A DNA stretch of 64,000 nucleotides from Ilumatobacter coccineus YM16-304 (GTDB lineage: Bacteria > Actinomycetota > Acidimicrobiia > Acidimicrobiales > Ilumatobacteraceae), in the NCBI RefSeq assembly GCF_000348785.1, contig NC_020520.1, forward strand, positions 558,001-622,000, written 5' to 3'. A program made the translations under genes and the position numbers. Under the pieces are notes generated by a model. The model made no database searches and was not told where the DNA came from. It saw nothing but the letters and a program-made list of their open reading frames with translations. Shown piece after piece: positions 16,220 through 24,457 of the stretch; position 1 is the first letter of the stretch, and the number at the start of each line of letters is the position of its first letter.

Positions 16220-16861
16220 TCAGAGGACGAGTTCGAGTTCGCCCGGGTGGGCCGCGGCGGTGGCCTCGAAGCCGGCGCGATGGAGATACTTCTCGTGGGC
16301 TTCGGTGACGGCATCGGCGCGCAGGCGTCGTACGCCGAGCGAGCGGAACACCTGGGCACCCTGGCCGTAGAGCCACGTGCCGAGGCGTGAGTCGCGGTGC
16401 TCGCGCAGCACGTAGTCGAGGTCGATGTGCAGCGTGTCGTCGGCGATGTGGCCGACGACCAGGCCGGCCGGGAGGCCTTCGCGAGTGAGCATCATGGCGA
16501 CCACGTCATCGCCGACGGGCATGGAGAAGTCGGGTTGGAAGTGGCAGATGTCGTCGATGTGGTACTCGACGAAGTCGCGGAGGAACGGGGAGTCGTGGCG
16601 GATGAGCGACACGCCGAGGTCGGCCGAGCCGGAGGTGCGCACCACGAACTCCTTGCGGAGGAACCACACGTTGATCGCGGCGATGCACAGGTTGGTGATG
16701 ATGATCGGCGTCGACTCGATGAGGATGCCGTAGACGAGGAACGTGACCGACCCGCACAGCGAGATGAGGCGGAGCTTCAGGATCGACCGCATCGTGAGCG
16801 ACAGCACGACGAGCGCGGACGCGGCGTAGCCGATGACTTCGGTTCCGTCGAATGCGATCAC
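16220..16861 (-). CDS. YgjV-like membrane domain fused to GNAT-like domain
   Basis: 213 residues. Residues 1-75 are three hydrophobic helices like the YgjV/Imp inner-membrane family (IGYAASALVVLSLTMRSILKLR, FLVYGILIESTPIIITNLCIAAINVWFLR). Residues 85-213 look like an acyltransferase of the GNAT superfamily (DYVLREHRDSRLGTWLYGQGAQVFRSLGVRRL; YLHRAGFE), though the classic RxxGxG loop is altered to RDSRLGTWL. The GTG start is preceded by TAGTCT 6 nt upstream. A membrane-tethered acyltransferase is the inference. Confidence 0.7.
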   Translation of the reverse strand: MIAFDGTEVIGYAASALVVLSLTMRSILKLRLISLCGSVTFLVYGILIESTPIIITNLCIAAINVWFLRKEFVVRTSGSADLGVSLIRHDSPFLRDFVEYHIDDICHFQPDFSMPVGDDVVAMMLTREGLPAGLVVGHIADDTLHIDLDYVLREHRDSRLGTWLYGQGAQVFRSLGVRRLRADAVTEAHEKYLHRAGFEATAAAHPGELELVL

Positions 16862-16867
16862 GAGCAG

Positions 16868-16873
16868 AGACTA
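16868..16873 (-). promoter_or_regulatory. -10 box TAGTCT for YgjV-GNAT gene
   Basis: TAGTCT on the minus strand, overlapping the TAG stop of the upstream EamA gene, 6 nt before GTG 16861. Second case in the window of a -10 built on a stop codon. Confidence 0.4.
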
Positions 16874-17866
16874 AGCCGTGCCGTCGTCGATACCGGTCGA
16901 CGCATCGCTCGTCGAGTCGGTGGGCGCGTCGAGGACGACGGCGGCGGTCGTTGCACCGGTCGTGGGTTGCTTGGTCTGGCCGACGACGATCATGGCGAGT
17001 GCGCCGATCACCGAGGCCATCGCCACGCCCTGGAGCAGGGTGATCGTCTCGTCGAGCACCAGCCAGGCGAGCGCGGTCGAGGCGACGGGGATGAACAACG
17101 TGAAGGTGGAGCCGACCCACAGCGGAATGCGTTGCAGCGACCAGTTCATCAGCGAGTGGCCGACGATGCCGGAGCCGATGATCATCAGCGCGAGCCAGCC
17201 CCAGTTCGATGCATTGGGCCACGACATGTCCTGGCCGATCGGCAGGCCGATGCCGATGCAGATCACGGCGGTCCACAGCGACGTGCCGGCGGTGAACTCG
17301 GTCGAGGTCATCTTCTTCTTCGACTCCTTGGAGGCGATGAAGTAGGCGCTCCACGAGAACATCGCGGCGAGTGCGAGCAGGTCGCCGCGCAGGCTGCGTA
17401 CTCCGTCGCCGGTCGATGCGGTGACGACCACGAGCGCACCGGCCATGGCCACGATCGACCAGAGCGCGTCGCGCGGGCGGATCTTCTCGCCGAAGAATCG
17501 GGCGGCGATCACCCCGACGAGGACGGGTTGCAGCGACCCGATGATGGTGGCGTTGACGACGCTCGTCGACTTGATGGCGGAGAAGAAGAAGACGATGTCG
17601 CCGCCGAGTGCGAGCCCGCCCCACATCGAGTTGCGGATCATGTTCCAGCTGAACGTGACGCCGCGGGTGCGCATGAACAGCGCGAGGCCGATGAAGAAGA
17701 CACCGAACCGGTAGGCGCCGATCGCCAGCGCATCCATGTCGAGATACTTCGCGAGGATGGTGCCGGTCGACCAGGCGGCGACCGCGATGCCGGCGCCGAC
17801 GAGGCCACGCGGCAGGTCGTCGCCGTCGGCCGCGGTGGCGGTCGTGGTTCGGGTCGTGCTGGTCAC
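16871..17866 (-). CDS. EamA/DMT superfamily transporter
   Basis: About 331 residues with ten predicted TM helices in two five-helix EamA halves (first half from GLVGAGIAVAAWSTGTILAK, second from LLALAAMFSWSAYFIASKESKK). This family exports or exchanges amino acids and other small metabolites; substrate unknown. GTG 17866 chosen because TACGTT lies 6 nt upstream; an ATG at 17932 would add 22 residues. The C-terminal 30 residues are a disordered Thr/Asp-rich tail. Nine bases separate it from the YgjV-GNAT gene. Confidence 0.88.
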   Translation of the reverse strand: MTSTTRTTTATAADGDDLPRGLVGAGIAVAAWSTGTILAKYLDMDALAIGAYRFGVFFIGLALFMRTRGVTFSWNMIRNSMWGGLALGGDIVFFFSAIKSTSVVNATIIGSLQPVLVGVIAARFFGEKIRPRDALWSIVAMAGALVVVTASTGDGVRSLRGDLLALAAMFSWSAYFIASKESKKKMTSTEFTAGTSLWTAVICIGIGLPIGQDMSWPNASNWGWLALMIIGSGIVGHSLMNWSLQRIPLWVGSTFTLFIPVASTALAWLVLDETITLLQGVAMASVIGALAMIVVGQTKQPTTGATTAAVVLDAPTDSTSDASTGIDDGTA

Positions 17867-17872
17867 CCGTGC

Positions 17873-17878
17873 AACGTA
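17873..17878 (-). promoter_or_regulatory. -10 box TACGTT for EamA gene
   Basis: TACGTT on the minus strand, 6 nt before GTG 17866. Leaderless arrangement. Confidence 0.4.
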
Positions 17879-17975
17879 TCGGTCGTGACCGATCGCTGTC
17901 ACCACCGGGCGTTGCCGGCGGAACGGTTCCACGGTTCCCGGCGCTCAGCCCGGAAACCGTCGTGGAACGTGAGGG

Positions 17976-19340
17976 TCAGATGTCGATCTGTGTCGACGGG
18001 GTCTTGTAGCTCTCGTTGCCGGCCGCGTCGACGGCTCGCACCTGGTACCAGTGGCTACCAGCCGCCGGTGTGGGCACGGTGAACGTGGTGCTCGGTACAC
18101 GGCCGATCTCGACGGCGTTGCGGAACACGATGTATTCGGTGACGCCGACGTTGTCGGTCGAGGCGGTCCAGGTGAGGGTGACGTCGCCGTTGTCTTCGAT
18201 CACGCCGACCAGATCCCGCGGCGTGTTCGGCGGTGTGGCATCGACACCCAAGATGGTGATCTTGGTGGACGGGGTCTTGTAGCTCTCGTTTCCGGCGGCG
18301 TCGACCGCTCGCACCTGATACCAGTGATCGCCGTCGGCCGGGGTCGGCACGACGAACGTGGCGCTCGGTGCACGGCCGATCTCGACGCCGTTGCGGAACA
18401 CGATGTATTCGGTGACGCCGACGTTGTCGGTCGAGGCGGTCCAGGTGAGGGTGACGTCGTCGTTGTCTTCGATCACGCCGACGAGGTCGCGTGGCGTGGT
18501 CGGTGCGGTGGTGTCGCCCGCGCTGATCGTGATCATGGTGGAGGGCGTCTTGTAGCTCTCGTTGCCCGCGGCGTCGACGGCACGGACCTGGTACCAGTGG
18601 TTGCCCGCCGCCGGGGTCGGCACCGTGAAGGTGGTGTCGGCGGCTCGGCCGATCTCGACGGCGTTGCGGAACACGATGTATTCGGTGACGCCGACGTTGT
18701 CGGTGGAGGCGGTCCAGGTGAGGGTGACGTCGCCGTTGTCTTCGATCACGCCGACGAGATCGCGCGGTGTGGTCGGTGCGGTAATGTCGCCGGCGTCGAT
18801 GGTGATCTTCGTCGACGGCGTCTTGTAGCTCTCGTTGCCCGCGGCGTCACGAGCTCGCACCTGGTACCAGTGGTCGCCCGCTGCAGGGGTGGGGACGACT
18901 GCGGTCGGCGTGAGCACGGTGTCGATGACGACGCCGTTGCGGTACACGATGTAGTCGACGACGCCGATGTCGTCGGTGGATGCGGTCCAGGTGAGGGTGA
19001 CGTCGCCGTTGTCTTCGATCACGCCGACCAGGTCGGTGGGTGTGGTCGGTGCGGTGACGTCGTCGCCGAGGATCGTGACCTTGATCGGGATGTTCTTGAA
19101 GCCTTCGTTGCCGGCGGCGTCGAGGGCTCGCACCTGATACCAGTGGTCGCCGGCGTCGGGGGCGGGCACCACGAAGCTCGTGTCGGCGGTGCGGCCGATC
19201 TCGACGCTGTTGCGGAACAGCACGTACTCGGTGACGCCGACGTTGTCGGTCGATGCGGTCCAGGTGAGGGTGACGTCGCCGTTGTCTTCGATCACGCCGA
19301 CGAGGTCGGTGGGCGTGCTCGGGCGGGTCGTGTCGACGTC
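17976..19340. repeat. Five tandem 273-bp repeats encoding FnIII domains
   Basis: The landmark GTGACGTCG(C/T)CGTTGTCTTC occurs at 18178, 18451, 18724, 18997 and 19270: exactly 273 bp apart each time (91 codons). High DNA identity between copies points to recent amplification or gene conversion. Confidence 0.92.
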
Positions 19341-20969
19341 GGTCGCCGTGAACACCTGCGTGGTGGCCGAACGGTTGCCGGTGTAGTCCATGGCCCGGAC
19401 GAAGTAGCGGTCGGCGCTGGTGCCCTCGGCGTCACGGAACGTCGTGATCGAGATGTACGACGCGAGGACCGAGTCGTTCTTCAGGAGTTCGTAGCGGACC
19501 TGACCTCCGCGGTCGTCGCCGGCCGACGGCTCCCAGGCGAGGTTGACGCCGTTGCTGACCACTTCGGCCGTCGGGTTCGACGGGGGAGCGGGCGGGGTGG
19601 AGTCGGCAGCGCAGAACTTGGCGAAGCCGCCGACGTAGCGGGGCGTGTTGCCGTCGTAGCTACCGCGGTTGAAGTCGCCGCCCGCCCACAGGCAGTCGGT
19701 CGAGTCGGCGAAGAGTTCCCAGGCGCCTTCGCCGCGCTCGGTGCCGATCTGCGGGTACCAGGTGAGGTGGTCGTGGGTGCCGCCGATGGTGGCGTCCCAG
19801 GCACCCATCCAGCGGACGGGCTTGCGCGAGGTCCAGCCGTTGAGGTTCGGGTACGAGGTGGTGTCGGCGTACTCGTAGGTGTCGCCGTTGGCGTGGCTGC
19901 CTTGATAGACGATGCCGTTCATTTCGGTGAGTGCCTGGCCGTCGCCCCACGGGTAGCTGATGAAGCCGCGCAGCAGTCCGAAGTCGGAGGCGCGGTACAC
20001 CTGCTGGCTGTGTTGGGCGCCGGTGAGCCACACTTCGTCGCCGAGCGAGAGAACGGCCTGCTGGTACGAGTTGTAGACGTTGGCCGTGTAGGTGCGGACC
20101 ATCGGCTCGAGGTCGGGAACGAGTTGGCCGTTGCTGGCGTGCATGGTGCCCATGCCGATCGACCAGGTGCCGTTGACGTAGAAGAAGTTGCCGGCGGCGT
20201 AGACGCGGTCTCCGTCGGCGTCGACGTCGAACACGATGCCGTTGATGTCGGGCAGGAAGGCGCCGTCGATGTTGCCGGTGCTGAGCGTTGCGCGGGCGAT
20301 GCGCCCGGCGTTCTTGGTGATGCCGTCGGAGCCTTTGATCTGCGTGAAGTTGCCGCCGATGTAGAGCTTGTTGCCTTCGATGTCGAGGGCGCGGGCGAGC
20401 GGGCGGGCGTTGCTGCCGGTGAGCGTGAGGCTGACGCGCCACGTCGGGTCGACGGCGCCGGTGGTGGCATCGAGCATGGCCACGCCGGAGGTGTTGGCGA
20501 CGCCGTTGATGTTGGTGAACTGTCCGGCGACGATCAGGCGACCGTCGTCGGTTGCCTTGAGGTCCCAGACGTTGCCGTTGACGGTCGGGCGGAACGTGTC
20601 GATCCAGGCGCCGGTGGTGCGGTCGAACGCGGCGAGGAACGGTTGGTCGAAGCGTTCGCCGGTGGCGGCGATCTCGACGCGGGTGAACTTGCCGCCGACG
20701 TACATCGTGTCGCCGATCTCGGCGAACGCGGCGACGCGGATGTTGGTGTTGGGGAAGCTGTCGTTCTGCGAGTTCATGCCGGTCACACCGGCAGCGAGGA
20801 CTTCGGTGCGCTCCGACACGAGCGGCGACGCGGCGACAGGCAGTGCCGGGAGGCCTTCGTCGGGGATCGGGTCGGCGGCGAGCACCGTCGAGCTCGCCGG
20901 GGTGGTGACGAGCACCGAGGCGGCGACCGCTGTCGCCAGGAGGAGTCCGCGCATCGTGTTCTGTTTCAT
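17976..20969 (-). CDS. Secreted surface protein: beta-propeller-like N-terminus and six fibronectin type III domains
   Basis: 997 residues. Signal peptide MRGLLLATAVAASVLVTTPASS ends near residue 30. Residues 45-440 contain delta-60-like repeat units (DGRLIVAGQFTNINGVANTSG, NKLYIGGNFTQIKGSDG) suggesting a beta-propeller. Six FnIII domains follow; the last five are near-identical, each 91 residues with DLVGVIEDNGDVTLTWTAST, YIVFRN and HWYQVRAVDAAGNESYKTP. There is no LPXTG or TM anchor, so it is probably released or held by another protein. Likely adhesion or polymer binding. ATG 20969 begins a perfect signal peptide; the frame stays open upstream but looks non-coding. Confidence 0.85.
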   Translation of the reverse strand: MKQNTMRGLLLATAVAASVLVTTPASSTVLAADPIPDEGLPALPVAASPLVSERTEVLAAGVTGMNSQNDSFPNTNIRVAAFAEIGDTMYVGGKFTRVEIAATGERFDQPFLAAFDRTTGAWIDTFRPTVNGNVWDLKATDDGRLIVAGQFTNINGVANTSGVAMLDATTGAVDPTWRVSLTLTGSNARPLARALDIEGNKLYIGGNFTQIKGSDGITKNAGRIARATLSTGNIDGAFLPDINGIVFDVDADGDRVYAAGNFFYVNGTWSIGMGTMHASNGQLVPDLEPMVRTYTANVYNSYQQAVLSLGDEVWLTGAQHSQQVYRASDFGLLRGFISYPWGDGQALTEMNGIVYQGSHANGDTYEYADTTSYPNLNGWTSRKPVRWMGAWDATIGGTHDHLTWYPQIGTERGEGAWELFADSTDCLWAGGDFNRGSYDGNTPRYVGGFAKFCAADSTPPAPPSNPTAEVVSNGVNLAWEPSAGDDRGGQVRYELLKNDSVLASYISITTFRDAEGTSADRYFVRAMDYTGNRSATTQVFTATDVDTTRPSTPTDLVGVIEDNGDVTLTWTASTDNVGVTEYVLFRNSVEIGRTADTSFVVPAPDAGDHWYQVRALDAAGNEGFKNIPIKVTILGDDVTAPTTPTDLVGVIEDNGDVTLTWTASTDDIGVVDYIVYRNGVVIDTVLTPTAVVPTPAAGDHWYQVRARDAAGNESYKTPSTKITIDAGDITAPTTPRDLVGVIEDNGDVTLTWTASTDNVGVTEYIVFRNAVEIGRAADTTFTVPTPAAGNHWYQVRAVDAAGNESYKTPSTMITISAGDTTAPTTPRDLVGVIEDNDDVTLTWTASTDNVGVTEYIVFRNGVEIGRAPSATFVVPTPADGDHWYQVRAVDAAGNESYKTPSTKITILGVDATPPNTPRDLVGVIEDNGDVTLTWTASTDNVGVTEYIVFRNAVEIGRVPSTTFTVPTPAAGSHWYQVRAVDAAGNESYKTPSTQIDI

Positions 20970-21289
20970 GACCGTCCGCTTTTCACAGGTGAGGTATCGG
21001 ACACAGCAACCGCCTGCTGTATCGATATTCCAGCGTATTGACCATTTCGGGGCCGTTGGGGCAAGTCTCCGACACGTCTTGGTCAGGTTTTTCACCATCT
21101 GTGGTCACCCGTCTACCGACGGTCGTTTTCCGGTCGATTCTGGCGATGGGAGCGCCCCAATCGCGCTCGTTCGCTGCCGGTCTGTCGAGTGGGCCACGGT
21201 GGTCTGATGCGGCGATGAGGGGGCGTCGGGGCTTCGTCAAGGCGTGTCTTGAAGTTGTCGATTGGCCGTTTCCGCCCGGGGGTGGTCGG
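20970..21289. other. Intergenic spacer with leader hairpin
   Basis: About 320 bp between divergent genes with no supported gene. A perfect small hairpin, ACAGCA-6 nt-TGCTGT, lies at 21003-21020 in the untranslated leader of the FnIII gene, next to an AT-richer patch (21020-21045) that may hold its promoter. No known riboswitch recognised. Confidence 0.4.
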
Positions 21290-21295
21290 TACCGT
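21290..21295 (+). promoter_or_regulatory. -10 box TACCGT for BtuF-like gene
   Basis: TACCGT ends 7 nt before ATG 21303; no Shine-Dalgarno. Same hexamer as before the histidine kinase at 42999. Confidence 0.45.
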
Positions 21296-21302
21296 TGGGC
21301 GG

Positions 21303-22442
21303 ATGATTCGTTCGGCGGGCTCCGCATTCTCTCGACTCGTGGTGCTGCCGGTGGCGGCGGCGCTTGCGGTCGCATCGTGCTCGGGGAGCGACGACTCGTC
21401 CGACTCGGCGGCGAGTTCCGCGCCGGTGGTGACCGATGCCGAGACGGGTGAGCCGGTGTTCGACCCGGCCAACCCGGAGGGCACCGCCCCGCCGGTTCCG
21501 GGCACGGCCGTGGTGCTCGACGACGACGTGATCATCGAGACCGAGGACGGTTCGATTCCGACGCCGACCACCGAGCCGCCCGTCGATCCGAACGGGCCCG
21601 ATGCGCCGCCGGTCGACGTGACCACGACGACGGCTGCGCCCGTTGCGGTTCCGGAGGCTTCGGAGATCGGGCGGATCGTGTCGATGTCGTCGACGCACAC
21701 CGAGACGCTGTTCGCGCTCGGGCTCGGCGAGTTCGTGGTGGCGGTCAACAACACGTCCGACTTCCCGGCAGAGGCGGCCGCGGTTCGTGTCGACGACCTG
21801 GACGCCGACTCGGCCGACCTGTCGACGCTGTTGGCGCTCGATCCGGACGTGGTGATCGTCGGTGACGATCCGACCGATCTCGTCGGGCGACTCAACGAGT
21901 CGGGTGTGGCGTCGTTCAGTGGGCCGCCGGCGACGTCGCTCGACGACGTGTTCGCGCAGATTCGCAGCATCGCTTCGCTGGTCGACCGGCCCGATCTGGC
22001 CGAGGGGTTGATCGGGTCGATGCAGGCCGAGATCGACGAGATCGTCGGTTCGATTCCCGCGGGTTCGGCGTCGGCTGGTGAGCGGACGTACTTCCACGAG
22101 ATCGACCCGTCGCTCGTGACGGTGTCGCCCGGGTCGTTCCTCGACTCGATCTACGGAGAGCTCGGCTTGACGTCGATCGTGGCCGACGCCGACCCGTCGG
22201 GCCTCGCGCAACTGTCGCCCGACGAGGTGATCGCCGCCGACCCCGACGTGATCGTGTTGGCCGATGCCGAGTGCTGCGGCGTGACGATCGACGTGCTCGC
22301 CGGCCGTGCCGGTTGGAACTCGATCGGTGCGGTGAGCGACGGTGCGGTGGTCGCGTTGACCGACGATCTGGCGCTGCGTTGGGGGCCGCGTGTGGTGGAG
22401 TTGATGCGTCTCGTTGCGGGCGGCGTTGCCATCGCCGGGTGA
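21303..22442 (+). CDS. BtuF/FhuD-like ABC substrate-binding lipoprotein
   Basis: 379 residues. Signal peptide with lipobox VASC (C26), an acidic/Pro/Thr linker to about residue 115, then a cobalamin/Fe-siderophore type periplasmic-binding fold (IGRIVSMSSTHTETLFALGLGEFVVAVNN; ALDPDVVIVGDDPTDLV; ADPDVIVLADAECCG). It should capture a corrinoid, heme or siderophore for an ABC importer. No permease or ATPase is adjacent, so it is an orphan here. The ECCG pair in the C-terminal lobe is unusual. Followed by the tRNA. Confidence 0.85.
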   Translation: MIRSAGSAFSRLVVLPVAAALAVASCSGSDDSSDSAASSAPVVTDAETGEPVFDPANPEGTAPPVPGTAVVLDDDVIIETEDGSIPTPTTEPPVDPNGPDAPPVDVTTTTAAPVAVPEASEIGRIVSMSSTHTETLFALGLGEFVVAVNNTSDFPAEAAAVRVDDLDADSADLSTLLALDPDVVIVGDDPTDLVGRLNESGVASFSGPPATSLDDVFAQIRSIASLVDRPDLAEGLIGSMQAEIDEIVGSIPAGSASAGERTYFHEIDPSLVTVSPGSFLDSIYGELGLTSIVADADPSGLAQLSPDEVIAADPDVIVLADAECCGVTIDVLAGRAGWNSIGAVSDGAVVALTDDLALRWGPRVVELMRLVAGGVAIAG

Positions 22443-22511
22443 CGTCGGCGACAGTGTTCGACGCGGCGTTGTGTTCGCGTGCGAGGGGCTCTACAGTTCT
22501 CCATACCTCGT

Positions 22512-22588
<77 letters not shown>

Positions 22589-22594
22589 TTTGGG

Positions 22595-22630
22595 AGCCCT
22601 GGTAGGTCGCAAGATCTGCCAGGGCTTCTT
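22595..22630 (+). terminator. Intrinsic terminator of tRNA-fMet
   Basis: AGCCCTGG (22595-22602) pairs with CCAGGGCT (22619-22626) around a 16-nt loop, followed by TCTT. Seven bases after the CCA end. Confidence 0.7.
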
Positions 22631-22873
22631 CGCGTCTCGGGGCCGATCTTCTAACCATTCCTTTGTCGGATGTGATGCGCTAGTAGCCCAGCATGATCCG
22701 CTCCGGCGACCGGTACCGGGCTGACGCCTGCCGCATCGCCGCTCTTTCGAAGGCTGAGGACCTACGGCACGAGCTGTCCGAATTCGGCGATCGCTGATCC
22801 ACTGAACACCAGCTTGCAGCGTGATTCCCCGCTCGTCGCGAACTCTGTGACACCCATAGGGCAGTATTGACGG

Positions 22874-23029
22874 ATGTCCTCGCCTTCCGGCCCCACTGAC
22901 ACCCCGGAGAAGTCCCTGGCCGAGTTCTTCGCGGAGATCGAATCTGGCGACGGGCCAAGCTTGACGGCTGATGATCATCGCGACCTGGTTGCCGCTGTGC
23001 GTTCCGACCGCGAACGGCCAGACGCCTGA
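22874..23029 (+). CDS. Putative antitoxin, 51 residues
   Basis: Small gene (51 codons plus stop) starting MSSPSGPTDTPEKSLAEFF and ending one base before the PIN toxin start. Acidic (EFFAEIESGDG) with a C-terminal charged helix (DDHRDLVAAVRSDRERPDA). Size, position and tight spacing fit the antitoxin of a type II pair, yet no ribbon-helix-helix, AbrB or Phd DNA-binding motif is visible. Function assigned from context only. Confidence 0.6.
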   Translation: MSSPSGPTDTPEKSLAEFFAEIESGDGPSLTADDHRDLVAAVRSDRERPDA

Positions 23030-23030
23030 C

Positions 23031-23489
23031 GTGCACGTCGTTGTCGACGCATCGCTGCTTGCAGGAACGCTCGTCGACGTCCAAGGCGACATCGGTCGTC
23101 GCTACCGAGAGAAGCTCACTGACCTTGTCGGCGATGATCGCGCGTACGTGATGCGAACTCTGACGAAGCTGGAAGTAGCGGCAGCGTTGCGGAACAAGCT
23201 GCTCCGAGCCAGCAGCGACCCGGTACTGACGGAAGAGCACTGTGACCGGGCGATCAGAAGCATGGCCAGCTGGCCGTTCCAGCGGATCGAGCTGACACAG
23301 CCGATGCTCGTTCGTGTGTGGGAGATGCGAAACAACATCACGCCGTACGACGCCATGTACGTCGCCGCCACCGAGCAGTTGATGAACGAACATGACGGCA
23401 ACGCAGTTCTGGCGACCGCCGACGGACGTCTCGCCAATGCGCCTGTCTTGAGTGTCCCCGTCGAGCGGTTCTCGCCCGACGACCCCTGA
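23031..23489 (+). CDS. vapC: PIN-domain ribonuclease toxin (VapC-like)
   Basis: 152 residues from a GTG start, the first codon before the PIN strand VHVVVDAS. The four acidic metal ligands of PIN nucleases are present: D6, E48 (LEVAAAL), D107 (PYDAMYVAATE) and D131 (LATADGRL). It should cleave RNA, often tRNA or rRNA, when the antitoxin is lost. An ATG at 22971 in frame would add 20 residues ahead of the fold and overlap the antitoxin, so is less likely. Base use is less biased than in the flanking genes, in keeping with transfer. Confidence 0.85.
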   Translation: MHVVVDASLLAGTLVDVQGDIGRRYREKLTDLVGDDRAYVMRTLTKLEVAAALRNKLLRASSDPVLTEEHCDRAIRSMASWPFQRIELTQPMLVRVWEMRNNITPYDAMYVAATEQLMNEHDGNAVLATADGRLANAPVLSVPVERFSPDDP

Positions 23490-23673
23490 CGCAAGGATTT
23501 GCGCCGCGGTTTGACGCGCACGGCCAAACGTTGCGCCATCGGCACGCATCGGTTCGACGATGGCGTCTCGCGCAAAAGCTGTGTGGCTACTCCGCCATGG
23601 GACGGGCCGCACCCACCTCATCCACCTCGTTCGGCCGGCACACCAGCGAACGCGGTCTTCCGCACACAACCGA

Positions 23674-24339
23674 CTACCGGCCGACCTGCCTCTGTTCGTC
23701 GGCGTGGGGCGATGGCTCTGTCGGCACCAGAGTGACTCGCACGAGGTCGGAGATGAGGTCGTGCACCTCGTCGGTGCGCAGCAGTCCGGCAGCCCACTGG
23801 TTGAGGGCGAAGTAGAGCGTGGCGAAGGCGATCGTGGCGATCGTGTGCGCGTCGCGCGCTCCCTGGCCCGGCATCGTCGTCTCGAACAATTCGACTGCGC
23901 CGTCGATGCTGGCGCGTAGGGACGAGGTGACGGCGCTGTCGCCGGAACGTCCCGTCAGGTTGATGAGTCGGAGCATGTGGGGCTCGCGGGCGAACGCGTC
24001 GATCGTCCGGTGGAGCACGTTCTCGAGCCGAGCGGCGTCGGTGTCGCCGACTGCGTCTTGGGCGAACGCCGCCCAGTGTCTGGTGCACCAGGTGAGATAC
24101 GCCTCGGCGAACAACGCCTCTTTCGAGCCGAAGTAGCTGTACACGGTGGCAAGCGCGACATTGGCCTCGCCAGCCACTTCGCGCACCTCGACGTTCTCTG
24201 ATCGCTGGGCGAGCAGCGCGAGTGTGGCCTCGACGATCCGCGAGCGTCTCTGGAGTTGCTTGTCGGTCCAGTCGACCGCCATCGGCGGGGCACCCGCCGC
24301 CGGACCCGTGAGTTTGGGAGCGAGCGAATCCCCCGACAT
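23674..24339 (-). CDS. TetR-family regulator of the 24.4-32.5 kb operon
   Basis: 221 residues. HTH in the N-terminal third (VEVREVAGEANVALATVYSYFGSKEALFAEAY), then an all-helical ligand domain. ATG 24339 has an excellent Shine-Dalgarno (GAGGAGG 4 nt upstream); an ATG 12 codons earlier is less suited. It faces the catabolic operon across 118 bp containing a promoter with a palindrome on the -10, so it is the likely repressor, released by a pathway substrate or CoA ester. Confidence 0.88.
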   Translation of the reverse strand: MSGDSLAPKLTGPAAGAPPMAVDWTDKQLQRRSRIVEATLALLAQRSENVEVREVAGEANVALATVYSYFGSKEALFAEAYLTWCTRHWAAFAQDAVGDTDAARLENVLHRTIDAFAREPHMLRLINLTGRSGDSAVTSSLRASIDGAVELFETTMPGQGARDAHTIATIAFATLYFALNQWAAGLLRTDEVHDLISDLVRVTLVPTEPSPHADEQRQVGR

Positions 24340-24397
24340 CAGACCTCCTCGCCGCACGGCGTTGCGCACTCGCATTGCTTCAAGCCGACGAATCTAC

Positions 24398-24426
24398 TTG
24401 ACAAACCCCCGATTCAGGACCAGAAT
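24398..24426 (+). promoter_or_regulatory. Sigma70-type promoter of catabolic operon
   Basis: Perfect -35 TTGACA (24398-24403), 17-bp spacer, -10 CAGAAT (24421-24426). Start point expected near 24433, 25 nt before the first gene, which has an AAGGGGGAAGG ribosome-binding site. Confidence 0.7.
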
Positions 24427-24440
24427 CTGATTCTGTTCCT
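24416..24440. promoter_or_regulatory. Palindromic TetR operator over the -10
   Basis: Arms AGGACCAGAAT (24416-24426) and ATTCTGTTCCT (24430-24440), one mismatch, 3-bp centre. It covers the -10 and start point of the operon promoter, the ideal place for repression by the divergent TetR. Confidence 0.75.
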
Positions 24441-24457
24441 AAAGGGGGAAGGTACTG

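Noticed and set aside
17976-19340. Regular 273-bp repeats considered as a CRISPR-like or satellite array
   Set aside because: The units are in-frame protein domains (FnIII) of 91 codons, with no spacers.
18051-21041. Long open frame antisense to the FnIII gene
   Set aside because: Mirrors the repeat structure of the sense gene (GDVAVVFDHAD repeats are the complement of EDNGDVTL), so not independent coding sequence.
22693-22797. 34-codon frame starting MIRSGDRYRADACRIAAL between the tRNA terminator and the antitoxin
   Set aside because: No ribosome-binding site and no recognisable relative; could be debris of a transferred segment but not supportable as a gene.
23490-23503. CGCAA-GGAT-TTGCG hairpin after the PIN toxin
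   Set aside because: Only a 5-bp stem with no T-run; not enough for a terminator call.
23504-23673. Spacer between the PIN toxin and TetR genes
   Set aside because: Examined on both strands; only shadow frames and a weak ATGGCG/CGCCAT repeat, nothing supportable.
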